Made by a program: the position numbers and the translations under genes
Notes under the pieces: model-generated
The model's input: only the letters and a program-made list of their open reading frames with translations
The model's database searches: none
Told to the model about the DNA's origin: nothing
Part shown: piece by piece, positions 38,049 to 46,148 of the stretch
Position numbering within the stretch: the first letter of the stretch is position 1
Layout: each line of letters begins with the position of its first letter
Assembly (NCBI RefSeq): GCF_004762095.1
Contig: NZ_SIJH01000016.1
Location: 31,011 to 95,010, forward strand
DNA from: Tabrizicola caldifontis
Lineage (GTDB): Bacteria; Pseudomonadota; Alphaproteobacteria; Rhodobacterales; Rhodobacteraceae
Direction: 5' to 3'
DNA: 64,000 bases

Positions 38049-38711
38049 ATGGCGCCGGTGATCATCCTTCTCGGACCGCCCGGCGCGGGCAAGGGCACCC
38101 AGGCACGGATGCTGGAAGAGGACTTCGGTCTCGTCCAGCTTTCCACGGGTGACCTTCTGCGCGCCGCGGTGGCGGCCGGAACGGAAGCGGGCAACAGGGC
38201 GAAGGCGGTGATGGAGGCCGGGCAGCTGGTGTCGGACGACATCGTTCTGGCGATCCTGAAGGACCGCATGGCGCAGCCCGATGTGGCCAAGGGCATCATT
38301 CTGGACGGCTTTCCGCGCACTACGGGTCAGGCCGCAGCGCTGGATCGGCTTCTGGCCGAGACCGGGCAGAAGGTGACTGCCGCGATCAGCCTTGAGGTGG
38401 ACGATGACGCGATGGTTGCCCGTGTGTCCGGCCGCTACACCTGCGCTGCCTGCGGTGAGGGCTATCACGACGAGTTCAAGCGGCCCGCGCAAGCCGGGGT
38501 CTGCGACAAATGCGGCGGCACGGCGTTCAAGCGCCGCGCCGACGACAATGCCGAAACGGTGCGCGAAAGGCTGCAAGCCTATCACGCCCAGACGGCACCG
38601 CTGATCGTGCATTACGAGTGCCAGTCAGTGCTGGAACGGGTGCCGGCGATGGGATCCATCGACGGCATCCGTGCCATGCTGGCCGACATCGTGGGGCGCG
38701 TCTCAGCCTGA
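38049..38711 (+). CDS. adk: Adenylate kinase, zinc-type, coupled to acs
   Basis: Converts AMP and ATP to two ADP. From ATG 38049 it is 220 residues, long form. The P-loop is GPPGAGKGTQA, followed by STGDLLR and LDGFPRT. The lid carries a four-cysteine zinc site: CAACGEGY then CDKCGG. The gene sits 2 nt after acs, away from the secY-linked adk expected elsewhere in the genome, suggesting a second adenylate kinase devoted to recycling AMP from acetate activation. That dedicated role is inference; the enzyme identity is firm. Confidence 0.95.
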   Translation: MAPVIILLGPPGAGKGTQARMLEEDFGLVQLSTGDLLRAAVAAGTEAGNRAKAVMEAGQLVSDDIVLAILKDRMAQPDVAKGIILDGFPRTTGQAAALDRLLAETGQKVTAAISLEVDDDAMVARVSGRYTCAACGEGYHDEFKRPAQAGVCDKCGGTAFKRRADDNAETVRERLQAYHAQTAPLIVHYECQSVLERVPAMGSIDGIRAMLADIVGRVSA

Positions 38712-38772
38712 CGGGAGGGGCCGTTCCCCTGGATCCCCCGGGGGTGCGGAAAACAAACAAGGGAGAGTACTC

Positions 38773-39030
38773 ATGGCAGACAAATCATCTGCCAACGCCT
38801 ATTGGGCAGCGAACGTCCGGATCATCCTGATTTCTCTGGCGGTCTGGTTCATCTGCTCCTTCGGGCTTGGCATCCTGCTTCGGCCTGCGCTGAAGGGCAT
38901 CATGGTCGGCGGCGCCGACCTGGGCTTCTGGATGGCGCAGAACGGGTCGATCTACGTCTTCATCGCGCTGATCTTCATTTATGCGAAGATGATGAACAAG
39001 GTCGACCGCGAACACGGCGTGGAAGAATAG
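38773..39030 (+). CDS. DUF4212 small membrane subunit of a sodium/solute symporter
   Basis: An 85-residue protein with two TM helices (IILISLAVWFICSFGLGILL and a second from about residue 47), matching DUF4212. In many proteobacteria DUF4212 is encoded directly before a large sodium:solute symporter and is regarded as its small subunit. ATG 38773 follows AAGGGAGAG and was preferred to upstream in-frame codons. The gene lies 61 nt after adk; CCCCCGGGGG within that gap may pair and modulate expression. Confidence 0.88.
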   Translation: MADKSSANAYWAANVRIILISLAVWFICSFGLGILLRPALKGIMVGGADLGFWMAQNGSIYVFIALIFIYAKMMNKVDREHGVEE

Positions 39031-39044
39031 GGGGAACGGGACAG

Positions 39045-41000
39045 ATGGATCAGTTTACCCTCAACCTGATCGTCGTTGGCTTTACCTTCGCCATCTACAT
39101 CGGGATCGCGATCTGGGCCCGGGCGGGCTCGACCGCGGAATTCTATGCGGCCGGTCAGGGTGTGAACCCGATCATGAACGGCATGGCGACGGGCGCGGAC
39201 TGGATGTCGGCGGCCTCGTTCATTTCCATGGCGGGGATCATCGCCCTGGCCCCGGTCGGCGGCTACACGCAGTCGGCCTTCCTGATGGGCTGGACCGGGG
39301 GCTATGTGCTTCTGGCCATGCTGCTTGCGCCCTACCTGCGCAAGTTCGGCAAGTTCACCGTGCCGGAATTCGTCGGCGACCGTTTCTATTCCAAAACGGC
39401 GCGACTGGTGGCGGTGCTGTGCCTGATCGTGATCTCGGTCACCTACGTTATCGGCCAGATGCGCGGCGTGGGCGTGACCTTCTCGCGCTTCCTGGAAGTC
39501 TCGACCGACATGGGCCTCTACATCGGCGCTGCCGTGGTGTTCGCCTATGCCGTGCTTGGCGGCATGAAAGGGATCACCTACACCCAGGTTGCCCAGTACA
39601 TCGTGCTGATCATCGCCTACACGATCCCGGCGATCTTCATCTCGCTGTCGCTGACCGGCAACTTCCTGCCGCAGCTTGGCCTGATCGGCGGCTATGCGCC
39701 GCAGGGTGGCGAAATCTCGATGCTGGCCAAGCTGGACCAGGTGGTCACGGAACTGGGCTTCACCGCCTATACCGCCGACACGACGAACATGTTCAACATG
39801 TTCCTCTTCACCATGGCCCTGATGATCGGGACCGCGGGTCTGCCGCACGTCATCGTGCGCTTCTTCACCGTGCCGAAAGTGGCTGACGCGCGGTCGTCTG
39901 CCGGCTGGGCGCTGGTGTTCATCGCGCTTCTCTACACGGTCGCCCCGGCGGTCGGCGCGATGGCCCGTCTGAACCTGACCACCACCTTCTGGCCCGGCGC
40001 CAAGGAAGGCTCGGCCCTGTCGGCCCCGGCCCTGTCGCTGGCCGACATCGACAGCAAGCCGGAGCTGAGCTGGATCAACACCTGGAAGGCGACCGGCCTG
40101 CTGGAGTTCAGCGACAAGAACGGCGACGGGCTGATCCAGTACTTCAACGAGCCGAAGGCGGTGGCGGACGCCAACAAGAAGCTGGCCGAGGCCACCAAGG
40201 CCCTGGCGGATGCCCCTGCGGATGCCGACAAGACCCCGCTGGAAGCCGCCGTTGCCGAAGCCACCACGGCGCGTGACGCCGCGCTGGCCGAAGCGAAGCT
40301 GGGCGACAAGACCCTGGCCGAACTGGGCTTTGTCGGGAACGAAGTCACCAAGGTCGACAACGACATCATGGTGCTGGCGAACCCGGAAATCGCGGCCCTG
40401 CCGGGCTGGGTCGTGGCGCTGGTCGCCGCGGGTGGTCTTGCCGCCGCGCTGTCCACCGCCGCGGGCCTGCTGCTGGCCATTTCCTCGGCCGTCAGCCACG
40501 ACCTGATCAAGGGTGCGATCAACCCGAACATCAGCGAGAAGGGCGAACTTCTGGCCGCCCGGATCTCGATGGCCTTCGCCATCGCCCTGGCCACCTACCT
40601 TGGCCTCAACCCGCCCGGCTTTGCCGCGCAGGTGGTGGCCCTGGCCTTCGGTCTGGCGGCAGCCACGATCTTCCCGGTCCTGATGATGGGGATCTTCTCG
40701 AAGCGCGTGAACACCGCCGGGGCCATCACCGGGATGCTGGCCGGTCTGGTCTTCACCTCGGTCTACATCTTCCTCTACCTGGGCTGGTTCTTCATCCCCG
40801 GCACGAACGTGTATCCGAACACGCCCGACCAGCACTTCTTCGGTATCTCGCCCCTGTCGATCGGCACGATCGGCGCCGTGGTGAACTTCGTCGTCGCCTA
40901 TGCGGTCTCGATGGCCACCAAGGCTCCGCCGCAGCATGTGGTGGACCTGGTGGAATCGATCCGTGTGCCGAAAGGCGCCGGCAAGGCCGTGGCCCACTAA
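39045..41000 (+). CDS. Sodium:solute symporter (VC_2705/ActP-like)
   Basis: A 651-residue SLC5-type symporter, paired with DUF4212. Helices start with FTLNLIVVGFTFAIYIGIAIW; GADWMSAASFISMAG and GLPHVIVRFFTVPKV are family blocks. Between two central helices there is a hydrophilic insert of about 120 residues that includes DKNGDGLIQYFNE at 357-369, close to a calcium-binding EF-hand loop, and an Ala/Lys/Glu-rich stretch likely to form a coiled coil. Linkage to acs suggests acetate or another short organic acid as substrate. The insert is longer than in classic ActP, and I recall it as typical of the VC_2705 subgroup. Confidence 0.9.
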   Translation: MDQFTLNLIVVGFTFAIYIGIAIWARAGSTAEFYAAGQGVNPIMNGMATGADWMSAASFISMAGIIALAPVGGYTQSAFLMGWTGGYVLLAMLLAPYLRKFGKFTVPEFVGDRFYSKTARLVAVLCLIVISVTYVIGQMRGVGVTFSRFLEVSTDMGLYIGAAVVFAYAVLGGMKGITYTQVAQYIVLIIAYTIPAIFISLSLTGNFLPQLGLIGGYAPQGGEISMLAKLDQVVTELGFTAYTADTTNMFNMFLFTMALMIGTAGLPHVIVRFFTVPKVADARSSAGWALVFIALLYTVAPAVGAMARLNLTTTFWPGAKEGSALSAPALSLADIDSKPELSWINTWKATGLLEFSDKNGDGLIQYFNEPKAVADANKKLAEATKALADAPADADKTPLEAAVAEATTARDAALAEAKLGDKTLAELGFVGNEVTKVDNDIMVLANPEIAALPGWVVALVAAGGLAAALSTAAGLLLAISSAVSHDLIKGAINPNISEKGELLAARISMAFAIALATYLGLNPPGFAAQVVALAFGLAAATIFPVLMMGIFSKRVNTAGAITGMLAGLVFTSVYIFLYLGWFFIPGTNVYPNTPDQHFFGISPLSIGTIGAVVNFVVAYAVSMATKAPPQHVVDLVESIRVPKGAGKAVAH

Positions 41001-41007
41001 GCCCTCT

Positions 41008-41033
41008 GCGCCTCCGGGGAGACCCGGGGGCGC
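41008..41033 (+). terminator. Hairpin between symporter and DUF294 genes
   Basis: GCGCCTCCGGG and CCCGGGGGCGC form an 11-bp stem (one T-G pair) around GAGA, followed by ATCCCTTC. It could be a partial terminator reducing expression of the downstream signalling genes. Confidence 0.5.
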
Positions 41034-41057
41034 ATCCCTTCAACCGGGCGCAGGATC

Positions 41058-42881
41058 ATGGATCAGGACAGCAATCCGCTTCTGGCCTTCCTGGAGACGG
41101 TGCATCCCTACGACAGCCTGCCGCGGGACGAGATGGCGCGCGTCGCCGCCTCCTTCAGCCGCAGGCATTACGACGACGGCGCAATGATCTACACCGCCGG
41201 CGAACCGCTGACCGGGATCTTCCTGATCCTCGAAGGTTCGGTCGAGGTGCTGGAACCTTCGGGCGGCCTGGTCTCGCTGCTGGGCCCGCGCAACAGTTTC
41301 GGCGAACGCGGTCTGATGCGCGACGGCACGGCGGTGACGACGGCGCGCGCCAACGGCGGGGCAGAGATCCTGATGCTGCCCGCGGCAGAGTTCCGCCGCC
41401 TGATCGCTTCCTATCCTGCCTTCGAACGCTTTTTCCACCGTGGCCGGCATCAGGAAAACCGCGAGGCTGACATCTCGACCCGCAAGGTGGGCGACCTGAT
41501 CGCCCGCGCACCGATCTCGGTGCCGCCCGAAACGACGATCCGGGCGGCCGCCGAACGGATGCGGGCGGCGCATATCTCCTGCCTCGCCATCACCGAGGGC
41601 GAGCAACTGGTCGGCATCATCACCGCGCGGGATTTCGTCAACAAGGTGCTGGCCGAGGGGTTGGACCCGGCCGCGCCAGTCAGCGCGGTCATGGCGCGCG
41701 ATCCGATGGTGCTGACGCCGGACAGCCTGGGGTCGGACGTGCTGAACCGGATGCTGGAGCACCGGATCGGGCATCTGCCGGTGGTCGAGGACGGCCGGCT
41801 GGTCGGCATGATCACCCAGACCGATCTGGTGCGGTTCCAGGCGGTCAGCTCGGCGCTTCTGGTGCGGGATGCGGCCACGGCGCAGAGCGTGGCCGAACTG
41901 GCCGAGACCACCGCCCGCATCCCGCGGCTCCTCGTGCAGCTTGTGGGCGGCGGGTCGGCGCATGAGGTGGTGACGCGGCTCATCACCGACATCGCCGACA
42001 CGGTGACGCGGCGGCTGCTGGCCATGGCCGAGGCCGAGCTTGGCCCGGCCCCTGTGCCCTACCTGTGGCTCGCCTGCGGGTCGCAGGGGCGGCAGGAGCA
42101 GACCGGCGTTTCGGATCAGGACAACTGCCTGATGATCGACGACGCCGCGACCGAGGCCGACATGGGCTATTTCGCCAGGCTGGCGAAGATTGTCTCGGAC
42201 GGGCTGAACGCCTGCGGCTATGTCTACTGCCCCGGCGACATGATGGCCACCAACCCCCAATGGTGCCAGCGCATGGCAGTCTGGCGTGGCTATTTCCGCA
42301 AATGGGTGAACGCACCCGACCCGATGGCGCAGATGCTGGCCTCGGTCATGTTCGACCTGCGTCCCATTGGCGGGACGGCGAACCTTTACAGCGACCTGCA
42401 GGCCGAGGTGCTGGAGATGGCGGCGAAGAACTCGATCTTCGTCGCGCACATGATTTCCAACAGCTTGAAGCACACCCCGCCCCTGGGCCTTCTGCGCGGC
42501 TTCGCCACCATCCGGTCGGGGGAATACAAGAACCACATCGACCTCAAGCACAACGGCGTGGTGCCGGTGGTCGATCTGGGGCGGGTCTATTCGCTGATCG
42601 GGCAGCAGGGGGTGGTGAACACCCGCGCCCGGCTGGAGGCGGCGGTGGAGGCCGGGGTGATCTCGGACAGCGGCGGGCGCGACCTGATCGAGGCCTACGA
42701 CCTGATCGCCCAGACCCGGCTGGAACACCAGGCGCGGCGGGTGAAGGCGGGCGAGAAGCCCGACAATTTCATCGCGCCGTCGGAACTTTCGGATTTCGAG
42801 CGCAGCCATCTGCGCGACGCCTTTGTCGTCGTGCGCACCATGCAATCCGCCGTGGGCCAGGCCCGCGGCGCACGGAGTTGA
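41058..42881 (+). CDS. cNMP-binding/CBS/DUF294 putative nucleotidyltransferase
   Basis: A 607-residue soluble protein with four parts: a cyclic-nucleotide-binding-like domain (about 10-125), two CBS domains (about 140-275, with VGIITARDFV and VGMITQTDLV), a DUF294 nucleotidyltransferase domain with GSQGRQEQTGVSDQD (about 337-352; GS then the D-x-D acids), and a helical DUF294 C-terminal domain. This resembles GlnD/GlnE-type regulators that attach nucleotides to proteins. It could sense adenine nucleotides through CBS domains and modify a partner. In Vibrio and Pseudomonas similar genes neighbour the same symporter. Substrate is unknown. Confidence 0.88.
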   Translation: MDQDSNPLLAFLETVHPYDSLPRDEMARVAASFSRRHYDDGAMIYTAGEPLTGIFLILEGSVEVLEPSGGLVSLLGPRNSFGERGLMRDGTAVTTARANGGAEILMLPAAEFRRLIASYPAFERFFHRGRHQENREADISTRKVGDLIARAPISVPPETTIRAAAERMRAAHISCLAITEGEQLVGIITARDFVNKVLAEGLDPAAPVSAVMARDPMVLTPDSLGSDVLNRMLEHRIGHLPVVEDGRLVGMITQTDLVRFQAVSSALLVRDAATAQSVAELAETTARIPRLLVQLVGGGSAHEVVTRLITDIADTVTRRLLAMAEAELGPAPVPYLWLACGSQGRQEQTGVSDQDNCLMIDDAATEADMGYFARLAKIVSDGLNACGYVYCPGDMMATNPQWCQRMAVWRGYFRKWVNAPDPMAQMLASVMFDLRPIGGTANLYSDLQAEVLEMAAKNSIFVAHMISNSLKHTPPLGLLRGFATIRSGEYKNHIDLKHNGVVPVVDLGRVYSLIGQQGVVNTRARLEAAVEAGVISDSGGRDLIEAYDLIAQTRLEHQARRVKAGEKPDNFIAPSELSDFERSHLRDAFVVVRTMQSAVGQARGARS

Positions 42882-42885
42882 CGCG

Positions 42886-43404
42886 ATGGCCTTGGAACTG
42901 ATCGGAGCCCTGATCGCCGCCGCCACGCTGGGCCTTCTGGCCTGGGCGCTGCGCCGCTGGCGGCCGGGCCTGCCGCGCTGGCTGGTCCCGTTTGCTGCCG
43001 CCGTCGGCCTGATCGGCGCGACCCTGGTGCTGGAATACAGCTGGTACGACCGCGTCGTGGCCGAGCTGCCGCCGGGGATCGAGGTGGTCCGCGTCGAGGA
43101 AGAAGCCATGCCCCTGCGGCCCTGGACCTATCTGAAACCGATCCGCATGCGGTTCTGGGCCATCGACCAGCGCAAGCGCATGATCCATCCCCAAGTCGGC
43201 AGCCTGCGCATGGTCCCGGTCCTGAAATTCGCCCGCTGGCGGCCGGTGGAGGACGGGCTGATCGCGGTCGATTGCGCGGGCGGACGGCAGGTGCCGGTCG
43301 TCGAGGGGGTGAAGATTTCCGAGACGGGAGAATTGACGGGGGCCGACTGGCAGCCGGCCCCCGCGGGCGACCTGTTGCAGGCTGCCGCGTGCAGGGAGGG
43401 GTAG
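42886..43404 (+). CDS. Small membrane protein of unknown function
   Basis: A 172-residue protein with two N-terminal hydrophobic segments (LIGALIAAATLGLLAWAL and LVPFAAAVGLIGATLVL) and a soluble tail. The tail has a run of beta-type stretches (VEDGLIAVDCAGGRQVPVV) but no motif I can name. It starts 4 nt after the DUF294 gene and ends 3 nt before a response regulator gene, so it belongs to the same operon and may be a membrane partner of the sensor downstream. Confidence 0.7.
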   Translation: MALELIGALIAAATLGLLAWALRRWRPGLPRWLVPFAAAVGLIGATLVLEYSWYDRVVAELPPGIEVVRVEEEAMPLRPWTYLKPIRMRFWAIDQRKRMIHPQVGSLRMVPVLKFARWRPVEDGLIAVDCAGGRQVPVVEGVKISETGELTGADWQPAPAGDLLQAAACREG

Positions 43405-43407
43405 GGC

Positions 43408-43788
43408 ATGGACCGCAAGCCGCGCATCCTTGTGGTGGAGGACGAGGACAACATCGCCGTGGCGCTGGATTACCTGATGACGCGTGAGGGCTATGACCAC
43501 GACCGCGTCGCCAATGGCGCCGAGGCGCTGCCCCGGATCCGCGAAACCCACCCCGACCTTGTTCTGCTGGACGTCATGCTGCCCGAGGTTTCAGGCTACG
43601 AGATCTGCGAGGGGATCCGCACCGACCCCTCGCTTGCGGATGTGAAGGTGCTGATGATGACGGCACGGGGCTCGGCAATCGAACGGCGCAAGGGCCTGGC
43701 GCTTGGCGCGGATGGGTTCATCTCGAAACCCTTCGAGCTGAAGGACCTGCGCGACGAGGTGCGCCGTCTGTTGGGCGGGGCGGGCTGA
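43408..43788 (+). CDS. Single-domain response regulator
   Basis: A 126-residue receiver with no output domain. VVEDEDN gives the acidic pocket, LLDVMLPEVSG the phospho-acceptor Asp, MMTARG the Thr and SKPFEL the Lys, so all catalytic residues are present. Without a DNA-binding part it probably acts by protein contact, for instance with the neighbouring sensor-exonuclease or DUF294 protein. Starts 3 nt after the small membrane protein. Confidence 0.9.
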   Translation: MDRKPRILVVEDEDNIAVALDYLMTREGYDHDRVANGAEALPRIRETHPDLVLLDVMLPEVSGYEICEGIRTDPSLADVKVLMMTARGSAIERRKGLALGADGFISKPFELKDLRDEVRRLLGGAG

Positions 43789-43822
43789 GGCCGTGACCGG
43801 GGCGCGACAGGGGCGTGCGGCG

Positions 43823-43862
43823 CTTCCCGCCCCCCCTTGTGGGGGAGGAAGAGGGAGCGGGG
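43823..43862. repeat. Intergenic repeat, copy B (inverse of copy A)
   Basis: The complement reads CCCCGCTC...CTCCCCCACAAGGGGGG, similar to copy A at 30935-30971. It lies in the 222-nt GC-rich gap after the response regulator and could fold as a strong hairpin. Confidence 0.45.
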
Positions 43863-44010
43863 TCTTGACGCCCGCACCCCGGGCCCAACGCCTCCGACCG
43901 GGCGCGCCCCACCTTCGACATGGTGCCCCCCGCCTCCCGCCCTTCTCCACGGGGGGCAGGGGGGGAGCGGCAGCGGCCCTGTTGCGTCCGTGGCCAGCCG
44001 GGGGCTCATC

Positions 44011-46083
44011 ATGCTGACGCGTCTCAGCCTGCGCCTGCGCATCTTTCTGATCTTCGCCGGTCTTGCCGGGGCGATCGTTGTCGCTACCACCCTCGGCCTC
44101 TGGCTGGGTTACAGCCGGCTGGGTGAACCGGGCGCGCTGCAGGGCTTCGTGCAGGCCGGGGTGCTGGCTGGTTTCGCGGCACTGGGGCTGGTGGCCTGGG
44201 TCTGGTATCTGTTCGACCTGCATGTGGCCAAACCCATCGAGACGCTCGCAGGTGCCTTGCGCGCCCGTGCCCATTCCGACGTGACGGCCGAGATGGACGC
44301 AGCCATCGCCCGCTATCTGGGCGATCTGGCCCCCGCCGCCCAGGCCGCCGCCCAAAGCCTGGCCGAGACGCGCAGCGCGCTGGCCGAGGCGGTGGCGCGC
44401 GAGACCCTACGGCTGGGGTCAGAGAAGGCCCGGCTGGAGGCGCTGCTGTCGGACGTGCCGGTTGGGGTGATCCTGTGTTCGGCCGACCATGCGCTGGTGT
44501 TCTACAATGGCCCGGCCGCCGACATCATCGGCACCGGACGGGCGGGGGGGCTTGAGGCGGGGCTCGACCGCAAGCTTTTCGACTACATTCATGCCGCGCC
44601 GCTGCGCCATGCACATGAGCGGCTCATGGCCACAGGCGACCCCGACGCGGTGTCGGACCTTCTTTGCACCACCACCGCAGGTGCCAGGGTGCTGGCCGCG
44701 CGGATGCGGCTTCTGGGCGAAGGCGGGGACGGCGGCTATGTGCTGACCCTGCGCGACATTACTGCCGACATGGCCGCTGATGCCCGGCGCGAAGCGATGC
44801 TTGAGGGCGCGCTCGACAGCCTGCGCCGCCCGGCCGCCGCGCTGTCCACCATCGTCGGCGTGATGCCCGAGGATGCGCTGCCCGCGCCGATGCAAGCCGC
44901 GCTGCGGGAAGAGGTCGCGCGGCTGGCGCAGGCCGTTACCCGGTTTGGCGCCGCGCGGGAGGAGGGTCAGGCCGAGGCCGCCGCCCTGCCGCAGACCCGC
45001 GCCTCGGACCTGGCGGAAGGGCTGGTCGCGCGCCTGGCCACGCAGGGGCTGATCGTGACGGTCGAGACGGCCGACCTGATCCTGCGCTGCAACGGCTATG
45101 AGATCATCACGGTGCTTGAGCATCTGGCCCGGCACCTGGCTGACCGCGCGGTGGGCCGGCTGCACCTTTCCATCGAGGAAGAGGACAGCGGCGCGACCAT
45201 CCGCCTGTCCTGGACCGGCCCCCGGATCGGCGTGGGCGAGCTGGACAGCTGGCTGGCCCTGCCCCTGTCAGAGGAAACCGCCGAACGCCCGGCGCGCGCG
45301 GTCCTGTCGGCTCATGCCACCGAGATCTGGCCCGAGACGGCGGCAGACGGCCGTCACGCGCTTTGTCTGCCGATCCGCCAGGCCCGTCGCGCGGTTGCCC
45401 GCCCGAAGCCCGTGGTGCGCAAGGTGATCTATGACTTCGATCTCCTATCCCCCGCGCGCACCGATGCGCTGGCCGATCGTCGGCTGGACCGGCTGACCTA
45501 TGTCGTCTTCGACAGCGAGACGACAGGCCTCAACCCCCGTCAGGGCGACGAGATCGTGCAGCTGGCAGCCGTGCGCATCGTCAACGGCCGCCGGGTCGAG
45601 GGCGAGGTCTTCGACACGCTTGTCAATCCGGGCCGGCCGATACCTGCGGTCTCGACCGCGGTGCATGGCATCACCGATGCGATGGTTGCCGATGCGCCGC
45701 GAGTGGAAGATGTAGTGCGCCGGTTTCACAAGTTCGCTGAAGGCGCGGTGCTGATCGCGCACAATGCGCCCTTCGACATGGAATTCCTCCGCCGGCAGGA
45801 GGGGACGCTGGGCCTGCGCTTCGACATGCCGGTGCTGGACACGGTGCTTCTGTCGGCGGTGGTCTATGGCCAGCACGAGGTGCACAGCCTCGACGCGCTG
45901 GCGCACCGGCTGGGCATCGCCATCCCGGAAGAGGCGCGCCATACCGCGCTGGGCGACACGATCGCCACGGCCGATGCCTTCCTGAAGCTTCTGCCCATGC
46001 TGGCGGGCCGGGGTCTGGCTACGTTCGGCGCGGTCCTGACCGAGGTTCGCAAGCATGGCCGGCTGCTGAAGGACCTTAACTGA
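44011..46083 (+). CDS. Membrane sensor-like protein fused to a DEDDh 3'-5' exonuclease
   Basis: A 690-residue fusion. Two TM helices (about 9-32 and 45-68) flank a very short outside loop; then a helical stretch and a PAS-like domain (about 145-260). Next is a region with histidine-kinase proportions that lacks the H-box His (it reads LDSLRRPAAALSTI) and has no clear ATP-binding boxes. Residues 495-675 are a DnaQ-type exonuclease with FDSETTGLNP (Exo I, Asp501), IAHNAPFDMEFL (Exo II) and HTALGDTIATADAF (Exo III), so activity is expected. ATG 44011 was chosen; the frame is open to 43837 but through low-complexity sequence. Annotated often as DNA polymerase III epsilon, but replication proofreading is unlikely for a membrane protein. 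Confidence 0.85.
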   Translation: MLTRLSLRLRIFLIFAGLAGAIVVATTLGLWLGYSRLGEPGALQGFVQAGVLAGFAALGLVAWVWYLFDLHVAKPIETLAGALRARAHSDVTAEMDAAIARYLGDLAPAAQAAAQSLAETRSALAEAVARETLRLGSEKARLEALLSDVPVGVILCSADHALVFYNGPAADIIGTGRAGGLEAGLDRKLFDYIHAAPLRHAHERLMATGDPDAVSDLLCTTTAGARVLAARMRLLGEGGDGGYVLTLRDITADMAADARREAMLEGALDSLRRPAAALSTIVGVMPEDALPAPMQAALREEVARLAQAVTRFGAAREEGQAEAAALPQTRASDLAEGLVARLATQGLIVTVETADLILRCNGYEIITVLEHLARHLADRAVGRLHLSIEEEDSGATIRLSWTGPRIGVGELDSWLALPLSEETAERPARAVLSAHATEIWPETAADGRHALCLPIRQARRAVARPKPVVRKVIYDFDLLSPARTDALADRRLDRLTYVVFDSETTGLNPRQGDEIVQLAAVRIVNGRRVEGEVFDTLVNPGRPIPAVSTAVHGITDAMVADAPRVEDVVRRFHKFAEGAVLIAHNAPFDMEFLRRQEGTLGLRFDMPVLDTVLLSAVVYGQHEVHSLDALAHRLGIAIPEEARHTALGDTIATADAFLKLLPMLAGRGLATFGAVLTEVRKHGRLLKDLN

Positions 46084-46118
46084 GCCTTCCTGTTCGACTT
46101 CGTCTGCTCATAAGGGCA

Positions 46119-46130
46119 CCCTCGTGAGGG
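46119..46130 (+). terminator. Weak hairpin after the exonuclease fusion gene
   Basis: CCCTCGTGAGGG, a 5-bp inverted repeat around GT, in the 65-nt gap between convergent genes. No T tract, so only a possible terminator. Confidence 0.3.
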
Positions 46131-46148
46131 GGGATGCAGTCCCGAGCC

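Noticed and set aside
38979..40997. 672-codon open frame opposite the symporter
   Set aside because: Highly charged, low-complexity antisense translation; the symporter on the other strand is clear.
45510..46083. Replicative DNA polymerase III epsilon (dnaQ)
   Set aside because: The exonuclease domain belongs to a longer membrane protein in a transport/signalling operon; the replicative subunit is expected as a short soluble protein elsewhere.
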